DNA of 46,449 nucleotides from an uncultured Caulobacterales bacterium. Lineage in GTDB: Bacteria; Pseudomonadota; Alphaproteobacteria; Caulobacterales; Caulobacteraceae. The notes beneath the pieces were generated by a model. It did no database searches and had not been told where the DNA came from. It worked only from the letters and a program-made list of their open reading frames with translations. A program made the translations under genes and the position numbers. Where the stretch lies: positions 1 through 46,449 of the forward strand of contig CAIOHT010000010.1 in NCBI GenBank assembly GCA_903858185.1, read 5' to 3'. Below are positions 36,335-44,954 of the stretch, in pieces. Within the stretch, counting starts at the first letter, position 1. Each line of letters starts with the position of its first letter.

Positions 36335-37129
36335 ATGACCCTCAACCGCACCCTCACCGCCTTCAACACCGCCACCGCCAGCGAGAACCGGATTCACGCC
36401 GACGACGTGGCCAGCCGGTTCGGCTTCACCGGCGGGCTGGTGCCGGGCGTCGACGTATTCGCCTACATGGCCCATGCGCCGGTCGCCCTGTGGGGCCGCG
36501 ACTGGCTGAGCGAGGGACGCATCCGCGCGAAGTTCGGCAAGCCGGTCTATGACGGCGACGAGACGACGGTGACCGCTGACGAACAGCCTGACGGATCACT
36601 GACTCTGGCCGTGTCGGCGCGCGGCCTCGATTGCGCGAGCGGGACGGCCTGGCGCACCGACGATGCGCCGGCGCCGGCGATCCTGCCGGAGGGAGACCTG
36701 CCCCGGCCTGACGAGCGTGCGGCGGCGTCGCCGGGCAGCCTGCCCGTCGGGCTGGTGCTGGGAACGCTCAAGGAGCTCTATTTCGCCGACGTCGGCCTGT
36801 CGCACCTGCAGAACACCCGCGAGGATCCGGCCCTGTTCGACGGCGGGAACATCGCCAACCCCGCCTACATGCTGCGCCGGGCCAACTATGTGCTGTCACA
36901 GACGGTCAGGCTGGGACCGTGGATCCACATGGAAAGCGATGCGCGGCTGCACGGCCTGATCACCGACGGCGAGCAGCTGGAGACGCGAGGCGTCGTGGTG
37001 GCCAACGAGGAGAAGAACGGCCACCTGATCGTGACGCTGGACTTCACCGTCTCCAGCCGCGAGCGCCTCGCCATGTCCGGCCGGCACTGGGCGATCTATG
37101 CGCCCAGGCAGGTGCGGGAGAAGGCCTAG
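36335..37129 (+). CDS. MaoC-like hot-dog fold hydratase
   Basis: A 264-residue protein with a MaoC/hot-dog-like N-terminal half (ENRIHADDVASRFGFTGGLVPGVDVFAY) that carries the Asp/His-type active-site area of enoyl-CoA hydratases. The second half (RRANYVLSQTVRLGPWIHMESD) looks like a degenerate second hot-dog. It probably hydrates an enoyl-CoA or acts on an acyl thioester; the exact activity is uncertain. The ATG at 36335 begins right after palindromic element A. It lies between oxidative genes and four acyl-CoA dehydrogenases, which suits a hydration step. Confidence 0.75.
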   Translation: MTLNRTLTAFNTATASENRIHADDVASRFGFTGGLVPGVDVFAYMAHAPVALWGRDWLSEGRIRAKFGKPVYDGDETTVTADEQPDGSLTLAVSARGLDCASGTAWRTDDAPAPAILPEGDLPRPDERAAASPGSLPVGLVLGTLKELYFADVGLSHLQNTREDPALFDGGNIANPAYMLRRANYVLSQTVRLGPWIHMESDARLHGLITDGEQLETRGVVVANEEKNGHLIVTLDFTVSSRERLAMSGRHWAIYAPRQVREKA

Positions 37130-37135
37130 GCGCCT

Positions 37136-38302
37136 CTACCGCTTCAACCCCAGCCGGTCGCGCGCGATCACCCAGCGGTGGACCTCGCTGGGACCATCAT
37201 AGATCCGCATGGTGCGCATCTGGCCGGCCATCATCTGCAGCGGCAGTTCCTTGGTCATGCCCATGGCGCCGAAGGCCTGCATGGCCTGGTCGATGACCTC
37301 CCAGCCCAGCTCGGTGCCGAACACCTTGAGCATCGAGATTTCGACCCGCACGTCGCGGCCCTGGTCGAGTTTCCAGGCGATGTCGTAGGCCATCAGCCGG
37401 GCGGCGTGGATCTTGGTCGAGGCATCGGCGACCCACCACTGGATCGCCTGGCGGTCGGCCAGCTTCGCGCCGAAGGTTTCCCGCTGGCCGGCGTGCTCGA
37501 TCATCATGTCGAGCGCGCGCTGGGCCAGGGTGTAGCCCCAGATACCCATCTGCAGGCGACGGGTGGACAGGCGGGTCTGCATCGGGGCGAACCCCTGCCC
37601 CTCCTTGCCGAGCAGTTTGGAGGCCGGAACACGGCAGTCCTCGTAGACGACCTCGTAGGTCACCTGGCCGCCGATCATCGGGATGGCCCGCAGGACATTG
37701 AAGCCGGGGGTGCCCTTGTCGACCAGGAAGGCCGAGATGCCGCCGCGGGCGCCCTTGGCCGGGTCGGTGACCGCCATGGTGACGGTGAAGTCGGCCTCCT
37801 TGGCCTTGCTGATCCAGATCTTGCGGCCGTTGATCACCCAGTCGTCGCCATCACGCACTGCCTTGGTGATCATCCCGGCGGGATCGGCGCCTGCCCCGGG
37901 CTCGGAAATGGCGATGGCGCTGATCGCTTCGCCGGCCACGTAGGGGGCCAGATACTGGATCCGCTGCTCGTCGTTGACCGTCGCCATCAGCATGCGGAGG
38001 TTCGGCGAGTCGGGCGGCAGGACGTAGGGCGTGACGGTCTTGCCCATCTCCTCATAGACCCCGACCATCGCCACCATCGGCAGGTCGGCGCCGCCGACGT
38101 CCTCGGGCGCGTCGAGACCCCAGAGGCCGAGCTCCTTGCTGACCCTGTCGATCGGCGCCCGTTCCTCTGCGGTCAGGGCGACCGACTCCCCGGCGGCATC
38201 GCGCGCCAGCACGGCGGGTTCCAGCGGGATCAGCTGGTCACGAACGAACTTCGCGACCAGGTCCTTGAGCATCTGGTGCTCTTCGGCGAGTTGGAAATCC
38301 AA
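37136..38302 (-). CDS. Acyl-CoA dehydrogenase
   Basis: A 388-residue FAD enzyme that desaturates an acyl-CoA at the alpha-beta bond. It has the N-terminal helical domain, the FAD-binding SEPGAGADPAGM block near the middle, and the C-terminal RETFGAKLADRQAIQ and YDGPSEVHRWVIAR blocks; the last holds the Glu expected as catalytic base. Its length is typical. Its stop converges on the MaoC-like gene only 6 bases away. Palindromic element B lies just upstream of its start. Chain-length preference cannot be read. Confidence 0.93.
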   Translation of the reverse strand: MDFQLAEEHQMLKDLVAKFVRDQLIPLEPAVLARDAAGESVALTAEERAPIDRVSKELGLWGLDAPEDVGGADLPMVAMVGVYEEMGKTVTPYVLPPDSPNLRMLMATVNDEQRIQYLAPYVAGEAISAIAISEPGAGADPAGMITKAVRDGDDWVINGRKIWISKAKEADFTVTMAVTDPAKGARGGISAFLVDKGTPGFNVLRAIPMIGGQVTYEVVYEDCRVPASKLLGKEGQGFAPMQTRLSTRRLQMGIWGYTLAQRALDMMIEHAGQRETFGAKLADRQAIQWWVADASTKIHAARLMAYDIAWKLDQGRDVRVEISMLKVFGTELGWEVIDQAMQAFGAMGMTKELPLQMMAGQMRTMRIYDGPSEVHRWVIARDRLGLKR

Positions 38303-38329
38303 GACAGGTCCTCTTCTACAATCTCAAAC

Positions 38330-38423
38330 TGTCATCCCGGCCATAGCGTAGCGAAGAGCCGGGACCCAGATTTGGCTGAGTCTTGATCTTGGTCCCGGAT
38401 CGCCTTCGGCGTCCGGGATGACA
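38330..38423. repeat. Palindromic intergenic element B (GTCATCC family)
   Basis: TGTCATCCCGG (38330-38340) and CCGGGATGACA (38413-38423) are perfect inverted ends. Internal CCGGGACC/GGTCCCGG arms make a large cruciform-like structure. It fills the gap between the dioxygenase stop and the acyl-CoA dehydrogenase start. Confidence 0.7.
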
Positions 38424-38427
38424 AGAT

Positions 38428-39282
38428 TTATTGCTTGGCCGGGATCGGCTTCTCTCCTGCCACCGTTGTCCGGTGCATCACCCGGCGGTGGCCGTCATAG
38501 CCGCCGGTCGCGTTGTGCAGACAGCAGCGGTTGTCCCACAGGATCAGCATGTCGGGCCGCCATTTGTGGCGATAGACGAAACGGTCCTGCAGCATGTGCC
38601 GGTAGAGGAAGGACAGCAGGTTTTCGCTCTCCGCCTCGGTCATGCCGGCGACGCCAAGGGTGTAGATCGGGTTGACGAACAGGGCCTTGCGGCCGCTGAC
38701 CGGATGGATGCGGACCAGCGGATGCTCCTGCTGGCTGTCGGCCTCCACGCAGTTGATGATCTGCATGGACCGTCCGGGCGCCTCATTTGCGTAGACGCCG
38801 TTGGCCCCGTAGGGCCGGGTCGCCGAATGGATAGTCTTCAGCCCGTCGAGAAAGCCCTGCATCACCGGGCTGAGCGCCTCGTAGGCGCGGCAGCCGTCGG
38901 CGAACTCGGTATCGCCGCCCACCGGCGGGGTGACCTTGGAATGCAGGATCGTCCCGGCCGGCGGAGCGGCCTGGAAGCTCCAGTCGCTGTGCCAGGCGCC
39001 GCCGAACACGCTGTTGGTCTCGTCCGGTTCGCGGCGGACCTCGAGGATGTGCGGGCGGTCGGCGAGCGGCTTCACATAGGGATCGAGCCCGAATCCGCCG
39101 AACTGTAGGGTGAAGGCCTCCAGCTGGTCGTGGTCCAGCGGCTGGTCCGGGAACCAGACCACCCCGTGCGCCGCCCAGGCCGCCTTGACCGCCGCCAGCT
39201 CGTCGGCGGGCAGCCTCGCACCGATGTTCAGGCCGGTGATCTCGGCGCCGAAGCCCGACGCGTTGGGCGTGACCGTCACCAT
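38428..39282 (-). CDS. TauD/TfdA family Fe(II)/2-oxoglutarate dioxygenase
   Basis: A 284-residue non-haem iron oxygenase. The iron triad is visible: His98 and Asp100 (AWHSDWSF) and His256 (NRCCLHNATGGY). Arg271 (MHRTTVAG) should bind the 2-oxoglutarate carboxylate. The start at 39282 has GGGAGG upstream. Relatives hydroxylate taurine, 2,4-D, alkyl sulfates or carnitine precursors; lying among acyl-CoA enzymes suggests hydroxylation or removal of a side group from the same substrate. Palindromic elements flank it on both sides. Confidence 0.92.
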   Translation of the reverse strand: MVTVTPNASGFGAEITGLNIGARLPADELAAVKAAWAAHGVVWFPDQPLDHDQLEAFTLQFGGFGLDPYVKPLADRPHILEVRREPDETNSVFGGAWHSDWSFQAAPPAGTILHSKVTPPVGGDTEFADGCRAYEALSPVMQGFLDGLKTIHSATRPYGANGVYANEAPGRSMQIINCVEADSQQEHPLVRIHPVSGRKALFVNPIYTLGVAGMTEAESENLLSFLYRHMLQDRFVYRHKWRPDMLILWDNRCCLHNATGGYDGHRRVMHRTTVAGEKPIPAKQ

Positions 39283-39349
39283 GAAGCGCCTCCCTATCTT
39301 GTTTTGTCGCACAGTCGGCTCGAAGCGATTGCAGAGCAAGATTGCGTGG

Positions 39350-39452
39350 TTCGAGACGCTCGGCCGGGGCCTCGCTCCTCACCATGACGATCAGGGGCGA
39401 GGGCGCAGGAGCCCGTCATCCTGAGGAGCGAGCCTCAAGCGAGCGTCTCGAA
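39350..39452. repeat. Palindromic intergenic element C (GTCATCC family)
   Basis: TTCGAGACGCTCG (39350-39362) and CGAGCGTCTCGAA (39440-39452) are perfect 13-bp inverted arms. Inner arms GCCTCGCTCCTCA.. and ..TGAGGAGCGAGCC pair nearly perfectly. The core CGTCATCCTGAGG starts at 39414. It lies between the enoyl-CoA hydratase stop and the dioxygenase start. Confidence 0.7.
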
Positions 39453-39466
39453 GGGTGCACCCAACC

Positions 39467-40297
39467 CTACCCCTTGGCCTTGCTGTAGTCCGGCTCACGT
39501 TTCTCGAGGAACGCCCGGACTCCCTCGGCGAAGTCGCCGTCGCTGCTGGCCAGGATCTGGTTCCGGTCTTCCATGGCGATCGTGGCCTCAAGACCGTTGG
39601 CGTCGATGGCGTGATTCAGCGCCTCCTTGGTCAGCCGGAGGCCGAGCGGTGTCGCGTGCAACATGTCCTTCACGAAGCCGCGGGCCTCGGCCTCAACCTG
39701 CTCGGGCGCGACGACACAGCTCGCGAGACCCAGCTGACAGGCGCGGTCGGCGCTGATGAAGCGGCCCGTCAGCATGAACTCTGCCGCCACCGAACTTCCC
39801 ACCATGCGCGGCAGGAAGTAGCTGACCCCGATATCGCAGGCCGACAGGCCGATGCGGATGAAGGCGGCGTTCATGCGCGTCCTCGGGGTGACGATGCGGA
39901 CATCGCTGGCCAGGGCCAGGGCGAAGCCGCCGCCGGCCGCCGCGCCGTCCACACAGGCGATGATCGGCTGCGGACAACGGCGCATGGCGATGACGATCTC
40001 GGCGATGCTGCGCTGGGAATCCAGGCCGTCTGCGATGCGACGCGGGCCGTTGCTCTCGGTGCGCTCCTTCAGGTCGAGGCCGGCGCAGAAGGCGGGTCCG
40101 GCGCCGGACAGCACGACCACGCGCACGTCCCGTCGCCAGTAGAGGTTCACGAACAGGTCGCGCAACTCGGCCGTCAGGCGGCGGTTGAGGGCGTTCAGGC
40201 TGTCGGGGCGGTTCATCGTCACCCAGAGGGCGTCGCCCTCCTGGCGCAGGGCCAGATGCTCATAGGGCTCGGACGCCATGGTGATGGTCACGCTCAT
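39467..40297 (-). CDS. Enoyl-CoA hydratase/isomerase family protein
   Basis: A 276-residue crotonase-fold enzyme. Oxyanion-hole residues lie in GAGPAFCAGLDL and the VDGAAAGGGFALALA block. In the catalytic loop (IRIGLSACDIGVSYFLPRMVG) the usual second Glu is Asp, common among less typical members. It should hydrate or isomerise an enoyl-CoA from the neighbouring dehydrogenases. The start at 40297 overlaps the SDR stop by 4 bases (ATGA); an ATG six codons later is possible. The longer open frame is antisense-type sequence within the SDR gene. Confidence 0.9.
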   Translation of the reverse strand: MSVTITMASEPYEHLALRQEGDALWVTMNRPDSLNALNRRLTAELRDLFVNLYWRRDVRVVVLSGAGPAFCAGLDLKERTESNGPRRIADGLDSQRSIAEIVIAMRRCPQPIIACVDGAAAGGGFALALASDVRIVTPRTRMNAAFIRIGLSACDIGVSYFLPRMVGSSVAAEFMLTGRFISADRACQLGLASCVVAPEQVEAEARGFVKDMLHATPLGLRLTKEALNHAIDANGLEATIAMEDRNQILASSDGDFAEGVRAFLEKREPDYSKAKG

Positions 40298-41067
40298 CGG
40301 GTCTGACCTCCATCGACGGGAACGACGGTCCCGTGAACAAAACTGGCTTTGGGGCTCATCAGGAAGGCGGCGACCGAGCCGATCTCCTCGGGCAGGCCGT
40401 AGCGCTTCATCGCCACTTCGCGGTCGATCCAGCGCTGCCAGTTGGCGGCGCGGGGGCCGTCCATCCGCTCCTGCCAGGTGCCGCCCGGAAAGATGATGTT
40501 GCCCGGCGCGATGGTGTTGACGCGCACGCCGCTCGGACCGGTGATTTTGGCCAGCTCCTTGCCCAGGTGGTTCATCGCGGCCTTGGCGGTGCCGTAGGTC
40601 AGGGGCGTGCCGAGAGCGCCAAGACCGGCGATCGAGCTGATCATCAGCACCGAGCCCTCGCCGCGCGGCCCCATCATGCGGTAGGCCGCCCGCGCCAGCC
40701 GCCATGCGGAGGTCAGGTTCTGGGTGAAGCCGGCGTCCCAGGTTTCGTCATCGACTTCGGCCCCCGGCGGGCAGGGATGCAGGCCGACGTTGGCCACCGC
40801 GCCATAGATCGGGCCCAGCGCGGCTTCGGCGCCCGCCAGGGCTTTCTCGATCACGTCCGTCTGGCGCAGGTCGCCGGCCATGGCCCAGAGGTTGTCGGCG
40901 CCGTATTGCGCGGCGAGGCGGGCCCGGGTTTCCTCCAGCGCCTCGGCGCCACGCGCGGTGATGGCGACCTTCGCGCCTTCGGCCAGACAGGCCTCGACGA
41001 TGCCAAGGCCGATGCCGCGACTCGCGCCGGCGACGAAGATCGTCCTGCCCTTGAGTCCCAGATCCAT
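40294..41067 (-). CDS. Short-chain dehydrogenase/reductase (SDR)
   Basis: A 257-residue classical SDR. The cofactor motif is GASRGIGLG (residues 14-22), the catalytic Ser lies in ISSIAG, and the YxxxK pair is in TYGTAKAAM. Arg/Asp around the first strand do not settle NAD or NADP use. It probably oxidises the hydroxyacyl-CoA or reduces a keto group made by the nearby enzymes. First gene of a two-gene unit with the enoyl-CoA hydratase; it faces the acyl-CoA dehydrogenase pair across 270 bases. Confidence 0.92.
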   Translation of the reverse strand: MDLGLKGRTIFVAGASRGIGLGIVEACLAEGAKVAITARGAEALEETRARLAAQYGADNLWAMAGDLRQTDVIEKALAGAEAALGPIYGAVANVGLHPCPPGAEVDDETWDAGFTQNLTSAWRLARAAYRMMGPRGEGSVLMISSIAGLGALGTPLTYGTAKAAMNHLGKELAKITGPSGVRVNTIAPGNIIFPGGTWQERMDGPRAANWQRWIDREVAMKRYGLPEEIGSVAAFLMSPKASFVHGTVVPVDGGQTR

Positions 41068-41153
41068 GATGCGTTTCCCTGTTCGTTGGCGGCATCTGAG
41101 CCCCCTGTCGCGGCGTCAGGCAAGAGCGGCTGCAGCTGTATGGCTGCGGCGTC

Positions 41154-41176
41154 ATCCTGGGCCCTGCGCCCAGGAT
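41154..41176. repeat. Palindromic intergenic element D (short GTCATCC-family hairpin)
   Basis: ATCCTGGGC (41154-41162) and GCCCAGGAT (41168-41176) form a perfect 9-bp stem with a 5-base loop. The preceding CGTC gives the same CGTCATCCTG core as element C. It lies in the divergent gap between the SDR and the acyl-CoA dehydrogenase pair. Confidence 0.6.
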
Positions 41177-41337
41177 CCCGCTGGCCGCTGCACGAAGGCG
41201 CGTCAGTCCGGTCTCACTTGCGACCGACAAAGGGATCCTCGCCACATGGGTTAGGATGCCGGGCGTGTGAGAGGGCTTGGCTGCCCCCGCGTGAGGCGGT
41301 TCAAGCTGGAACATCAGACGTTCCCGGGAGGCCGCGC

Positions 41338-42462
41338 ATGAACTTCGATTTCTCCGATGAGCAGAAGCAGCTGCAGGATCAGGCGAGACGCTACCTTGCC
41401 GACAAATGCCCGCCGTCGGCAGTGCGGGCGGTGCTGGAAGGGGACCAGAGCTACGACCGCGAGCTGTGGACCGGCCTGGGCGAGATGGGCTTTCTGGGCG
41501 CGGCGATTCCCGAGGCATACGGCGGCGTGGGCCTGGGTCACCTCGAGCTTTGCGTCATCGCCGAGGAACTGGGTCGCGCGATCGCGCCCGTGCCGGTCGC
41601 CTCGTCCATCTATCTGGCCGCCGAATTCCTGATGGCCGCCGGATCGGAACATCAGAAGCTGGCCTGGCTGCCGAAGCTGGCCAGCGGCGAGACCATCGGG
41701 ACATTCGCTTACGGCGAGGGTCTCGGTCGCGTCACCGAAAAGTCGATCAAGGCCAGCGTCTCGAACGGCAAGCTGAGCGGGACCAAGACCCCGGTGGCTG
41801 ACGGCGAGATCGCCGATGTCGCCGTCGTTGCGGCGCGCGAAGGCGGCAAGGTCTCGCTGTTCCTCGTCGACCTGACCGGACCGGGCGTGACCCGCACGGC
41901 TGTCGACAGCATCGATCCCACGCGCGGACAGGCCACCCTGACCTTCGCCGACGCGCCGGCCGAGCGGCTGGGCGCGGCGGGCGAAGGCTGGCGCCTGGCC
42001 GCCGAGGTCATGGACCGCGCTGCGATCCTGCTGGCCTTCGAGCAGGTCGGCGGGTCGGACCGGGCGCTGGAGATGGGCCGCGACTACGCGCTGGAGCGGA
42101 TGGCGTTCGGCCGCCAGATCGGCTCGTTCCAGGCGGTCAAGCACATGCTGGCCGACATGTATGTCTCGGCGACCCTCGCCCGCTCGAACGCCTACTACGG
42201 CGCCTGGGCGCTCTCGACCGGATCGTCGGAGCTGCCCGTCGCGGCGGCCACGGCGCGGGTTTCGGCGACCCAGTCGTTCCAGCACTGCGCCAAGAACAAC
42301 ATCCAGGTGCACGGCGGCATGGGCTTCACCTGGGCCTTCGACTGCCACCTGTATTACCGCCGTTCGAACGGCCTGGCCCTCGCGCTGGGTTCGCAATCGA
42401 CCTGGGAAGACCTGCTGATCGACCGTCTGCGCCAGCGCAATGACGCTCCGGCCGCCGCTTAG
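41338..42462 (+). CDS. Acyl-CoA dehydrogenase (pair member 1)
   Basis: A 374-residue acyl-CoA dehydrogenase-like subunit. The N-terminal helical domain ends in IPEAYGGVGLGHLELC, and the C-terminal part has RMAFGRQIGSFQAVKH and QVHGGMGFTWAFDCHLYYRR. The usual Y-E-G block with the catalytic Glu is not seen, which suits the partner subunit of a heteromeric dehydrogenase, as in actinobacterial steroid-catabolic alpha2-beta2 enzymes. The ATG at 41338 has GGGAGG upstream; the frame runs far upstream but is antisense to the SDR. It precedes a second dehydrogenase gene by 15 bases. Confidence 0.92.
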   Translation: MNFDFSDEQKQLQDQARRYLADKCPPSAVRAVLEGDQSYDRELWTGLGEMGFLGAAIPEAYGGVGLGHLELCVIAEELGRAIAPVPVASSIYLAAEFLMAAGSEHQKLAWLPKLASGETIGTFAYGEGLGRVTEKSIKASVSNGKLSGTKTPVADGEIADVAVVAAREGGKVSLFLVDLTGPGVTRTAVDSIDPTRGQATLTFADAPAERLGAAGEGWRLAAEVMDRAAILLAFEQVGGSDRALEMGRDYALERMAFGRQIGSFQAVKHMLADMYVSATLARSNAYYGAWALSTGSSELPVAAATARVSATQSFQHCAKNNIQVHGGMGFTWAFDCHLYYRRSNGLALALGSQSTWEDLLIDRLRQRNDAPAAA

Positions 42463-42477
42463 AGAAGGAACGGACAG

Positions 42478-43734
42478 ATGAACTTCGACGACACACCTGA
42501 AGAAGCCGCCTTCCGCGCCGTCGCCCGCGACTGGATCCAGGCCAACGCCCCTACGGAGCTGGAAGCCGAGCTCAAGAGTGGCGGTTTCGGCAACAATGGC
42601 CTGAAGAGCGTCGACCCGATCCAGGTCGCCAAGGCCTGGCAGAAGAAGAAGGCCGAGGCCGGCTGGGCCTGCCTGCACTGGCCGAAGGAATACGGCGGCC
42701 GGGGCGCAACGCCGATCGAACGCGTGATCTGGGGCCAGGAAGAGGGCGTCTATGGCGCGCTCAGCGGCCTGTTCATCATCGGCCACGGGATGTGCGGTCC
42801 GACCGTGATGGCCTGGGCCGACGAGGCGACCAAGGAGCAGCTGCTGCCGCCGCTGGCGTCCGGCGAGCACATCTGGTGTCAGCTGTTCAGCGAGCCGGCC
42901 GGCGGCTCGGACCTCGCCGGCCTGCGCACGGCGGCGGTCCCGGCGACCGACGGTTCGGGCGACTGGATCATCAACGGCCAGAAGATCTGGACCAGCGGCG
43001 CCCAGCACAGCGACTACGGCATCGTCATCACCCGCACCGACCCGAACGTAGCCAAGCACAAGGGCCTGACCATGTTCTGGCTGAGCATGAAGACGCCGGG
43101 CATCGAGATCCGGCCGATCAAGCAGGCCAACGGCCAGTCGGGCTTCAACGAGGTCTATTTCACCGACGTTCGCATTCCTGACAGCCAGCGGCTCGGCGCC
43201 GTCGGCCAGGGCTGGAGCGTGTCGCTGACCACCCTGATGAACGAGCGCCTGTCGATCGGTTCGGGCATGCCGACCGGCTTCCCGGAACTGTTCGACTTCT
43301 GCATGAACCTGCAGACCGAGGACGGGCTGGCCATCGACGACCGCTCCGTGCGCTCGCGTCTGGCCGGCTACGCGGTCAAGGCCAGCGGCCTGAAGTACAC
43401 CGGCATGCGGGCCATCTCGGCCCTGTCGAAGGGCGAGACCCCGGGACCGGAAAACTCCATCGGCAAGCTGGTCGCCGGGGCGACCATGCAGGAGCTGGCG
43501 ATGTACGCGCTGGACCTGCAGGGCCAGGGCGGCGTGGTGTCCGATCCGGACAAGGCCGCGGCCGGCGCGCGCTTCCAGCAGATGCTGCTGCGCTCGCCCG
43601 CCACGCGGGTCGAGGGCGGCACGGACGAGATCCTGCGCAACATCATCGCCGAGCGTGTGCTGGGCCTGCCCGGCGACATCCGCGTGGACAAGGACGTGGC
43701 CTTCAAGGACATTCCCACCTCGGGTCGCGGCTAG
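42478..43734 (+). CDS. Acyl-CoA dehydrogenase (pair member 2)
   Basis: A 418-residue acyl-CoA dehydrogenase. It has LHWPKEYGGRGATPIE, the FAD-binding FSEPAGGSDLAGL block, and a C-terminal VEGGTDEILRNIIAERVLGLP that supplies the Glu-containing catalytic block. The mid-protein insert (about 300-340) is longer than in short-chain enzymes. It directly follows the previous dehydrogenase and probably forms a heteromer with it. An AGAAGGAACGGAC ribosome site precedes the ATG. Confidence 0.94.
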   Translation: MNFDDTPEEAAFRAVARDWIQANAPTELEAELKSGGFGNNGLKSVDPIQVAKAWQKKKAEAGWACLHWPKEYGGRGATPIERVIWGQEEGVYGALSGLFIIGHGMCGPTVMAWADEATKEQLLPPLASGEHIWCQLFSEPAGGSDLAGLRTAAVPATDGSGDWIINGQKIWTSGAQHSDYGIVITRTDPNVAKHKGLTMFWLSMKTPGIEIRPIKQANGQSGFNEVYFTDVRIPDSQRLGAVGQGWSVSLTTLMNERLSIGSGMPTGFPELFDFCMNLQTEDGLAIDDRSVRSRLAGYAVKASGLKYTGMRAISALSKGETPGPENSIGKLVAGATMQELAMYALDLQGQGGVVSDPDKAAAGARFQQMLLRSPATRVEGGTDEILRNIIAERVLGLPGDIRVDKDVAFKDIPTSGRG

Positions 43735-43753
43735 GCGCTAGGCGGAAGGCCGG

Positions 43754-43790
43754 CGGGCGAAACAGGGCCCTTGCGTCCCTACTTCGCCCG
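43754..43790. terminator. Two-way hairpin between convergent genes
   Basis: CGGGCGAA (43754-43761) pairs with TTCGCCCG (43783-43790), with inner AGGG/CCCT arms extending the fold. It lies between the dehydrogenase pair and the DUF6065 gene and reaches into the latter's last codons. There is no T run, so termination in either direction is inferred from position and stem strength. Confidence 0.5.
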
Positions 43791-44546
43791 TCGGAACGGT
43801 TTGACCCGCAGCTTGGTGCGGTGGTCCTCGGCGGCCTCGACCTGTCCGGATTCAGTCGTGCCGCGGACGTAGATCTTCTGCCACTTCTCGGCCTGGGCGG
43901 CGGAGCCGGGGGTCTTGAGGTCGCTGTTGAAGGTGTTGCGGCTGGCCGACCAGGCCTCGTACTCGGCCTTGAGCAAGGGGTCGTCCGACAGGTTCCGCAC
44001 CTCCGGCTGCAGCGACTCGACCTCGCCCCGTTTGACCGGGAAGATGTGGCAGATCGGCTCGTCCTTCTCGAAGCGCAGCAGCGCGCCTGGCCGGGTGAAG
44101 ACCCAGTTCATCGTGAAGCTGAACGGCATCCAGTCCGTCTCGACTACGCCGCTGAGCGCGTAGAGGCCGTCCTTGGGCCTGTTGATCGGCCCCTGGATCA
44201 TCAGGTCGTAGCCAGGCTCGGTGCGGAACAGGGCCGGGATATGGAAGGTCAGGATACCGTGGCCGAAGTGGCTGACCGCCGGCGCGGTCGTGCCCGCGTC
44301 GGGACCGATCACCACGGCGTCCGTGCCGGGCTTGCCGGTCCAGCCGGCGGTAAAGCCCGCGGGCGAGTGCAGCTCCCAGCCATGGGCGTTGGCGATGTTC
44401 AGCGGCAGGCAGCGATAGGCGAAACGCTCGTGGGTGGCATTCATCCACTCCCGTTCCAGGGGGGCGGGCCGGATGATCAGCGGCGCATCGCCGATGACGA
44501 AGGCCGTCAGCTTGCCGGGGTCGGCGGGCTTCGCCTTGTCGCTCAC
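43779..44546 (-). CDS. DUF6065 family protein
   Basis: A 255-residue cytoplasmic protein resembling DUF6065 members: WMNATHERFAYRCLPLNIANAHGWE near the N-terminus, HFGHGILTFHIP, and PINRPKDGLYALSGVVETDW in the middle. There is no signal peptide or membrane segment. No activity is known for the family; conserved His, Trp and Asp residues could make a small-molecule site. The start is a GTG at 44546 overlapping the OsmC-like stop (GTGA), so it is probably translated with that gene. Confidence 0.82.
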   Translation of the reverse strand: MSDKAKPADPGKLTAFVIGDAPLIIRPAPLEREWMNATHERFAYRCLPLNIANAHGWELHSPAGFTAGWTGKPGTDAVVIGPDAGTTAPAVSHFGHGILTFHIPALFRTEPGYDLMIQGPINRPKDGLYALSGVVETDWMPFSFTMNWVFTRPGALLRFEKDEPICHIFPVKRGEVESLQPEVRNLSDDPLLKAEYEAWSASRNTFNSDLKTPGSAAQAEKWQKIYVRGTTESGQVEAAEDHRTKLRVKPFRRAK

Positions 44547-44941
44547 GCGGCGGCCTCCGCGAGGCGGGTGACGATGTCGGCGCCACCCTTCAGCGTCAGT
44601 GTGACCGGCGTGCGCTCGGCAATGTCGGCCAGGCGCGCGCGCTGGGCGTCGTCGAGGCCGCCCGTCAGGCGCAGCAACCGGTCGATGTGCGAGCGGTCGC
44701 CGTCCTTGAAGTGCTTCAGGTCGACCTCGACCGCCATCAGGGGCCAGCCCTTGCGCTCGGCGTACATGCGCAGGGTGATCGCCGTGCAGGCGCCGAGGCT
44801 GGCCAGCAGCACATCGTACGGCGCGGGTCCGGCGTCCTGACCGCCCAGCGACGACGGCTCGTCGACCACCATGCTGTGCCGGCCCGCGACGACCGTGGTG
44901 GCCCAGTCCGTGGTTCCGATGGTCGCGACAGCACGGGCCAT
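44543..44941 (-). CDS. OsmC family protein lacking the second catalytic cysteine
   Basis: A 132-residue OsmC/Ohr-fold protein. The first conserved Cys is Cys52 in LASLGACTAITLRMYAERKGW. The second peroxidatic-cycle Cys, normally in an IAxxCPVH block, is Thr111 here (IAERTPVT), and no other Cys is present. So it probably cannot reduce hydroperoxides by the usual two-Cys mechanism and may bind thiols or acyl groups instead. The start at 44941 gives normal family length. It lies between an acyl-CoA dehydrogenase and the DUF6065 gene, all on the minus strand and likely one operon. Confidence 0.88.
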   Translation of the reverse strand: MARAVATIGTTDWATTVVAGRHSMVVDEPSSLGGQDAGPAPYDVLLASLGACTAITLRMYAERKGWPLMAVEVDLKHFKDGDRSHIDRLLRLTGGLDDAQRARLADIAERTPVTLTLKGGADIVTRLAEAAA

Positions 44942-44954
44942 GGAGGTCGCCTTT

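Noticed and set aside
40333..41337. Upstream extension of the first paired acyl-CoA dehydrogenase
   Set aside because: It lies antisense to the SDR gene and shows no domain; the ATG at 41338 has GGGAGG and gives the normal family start.
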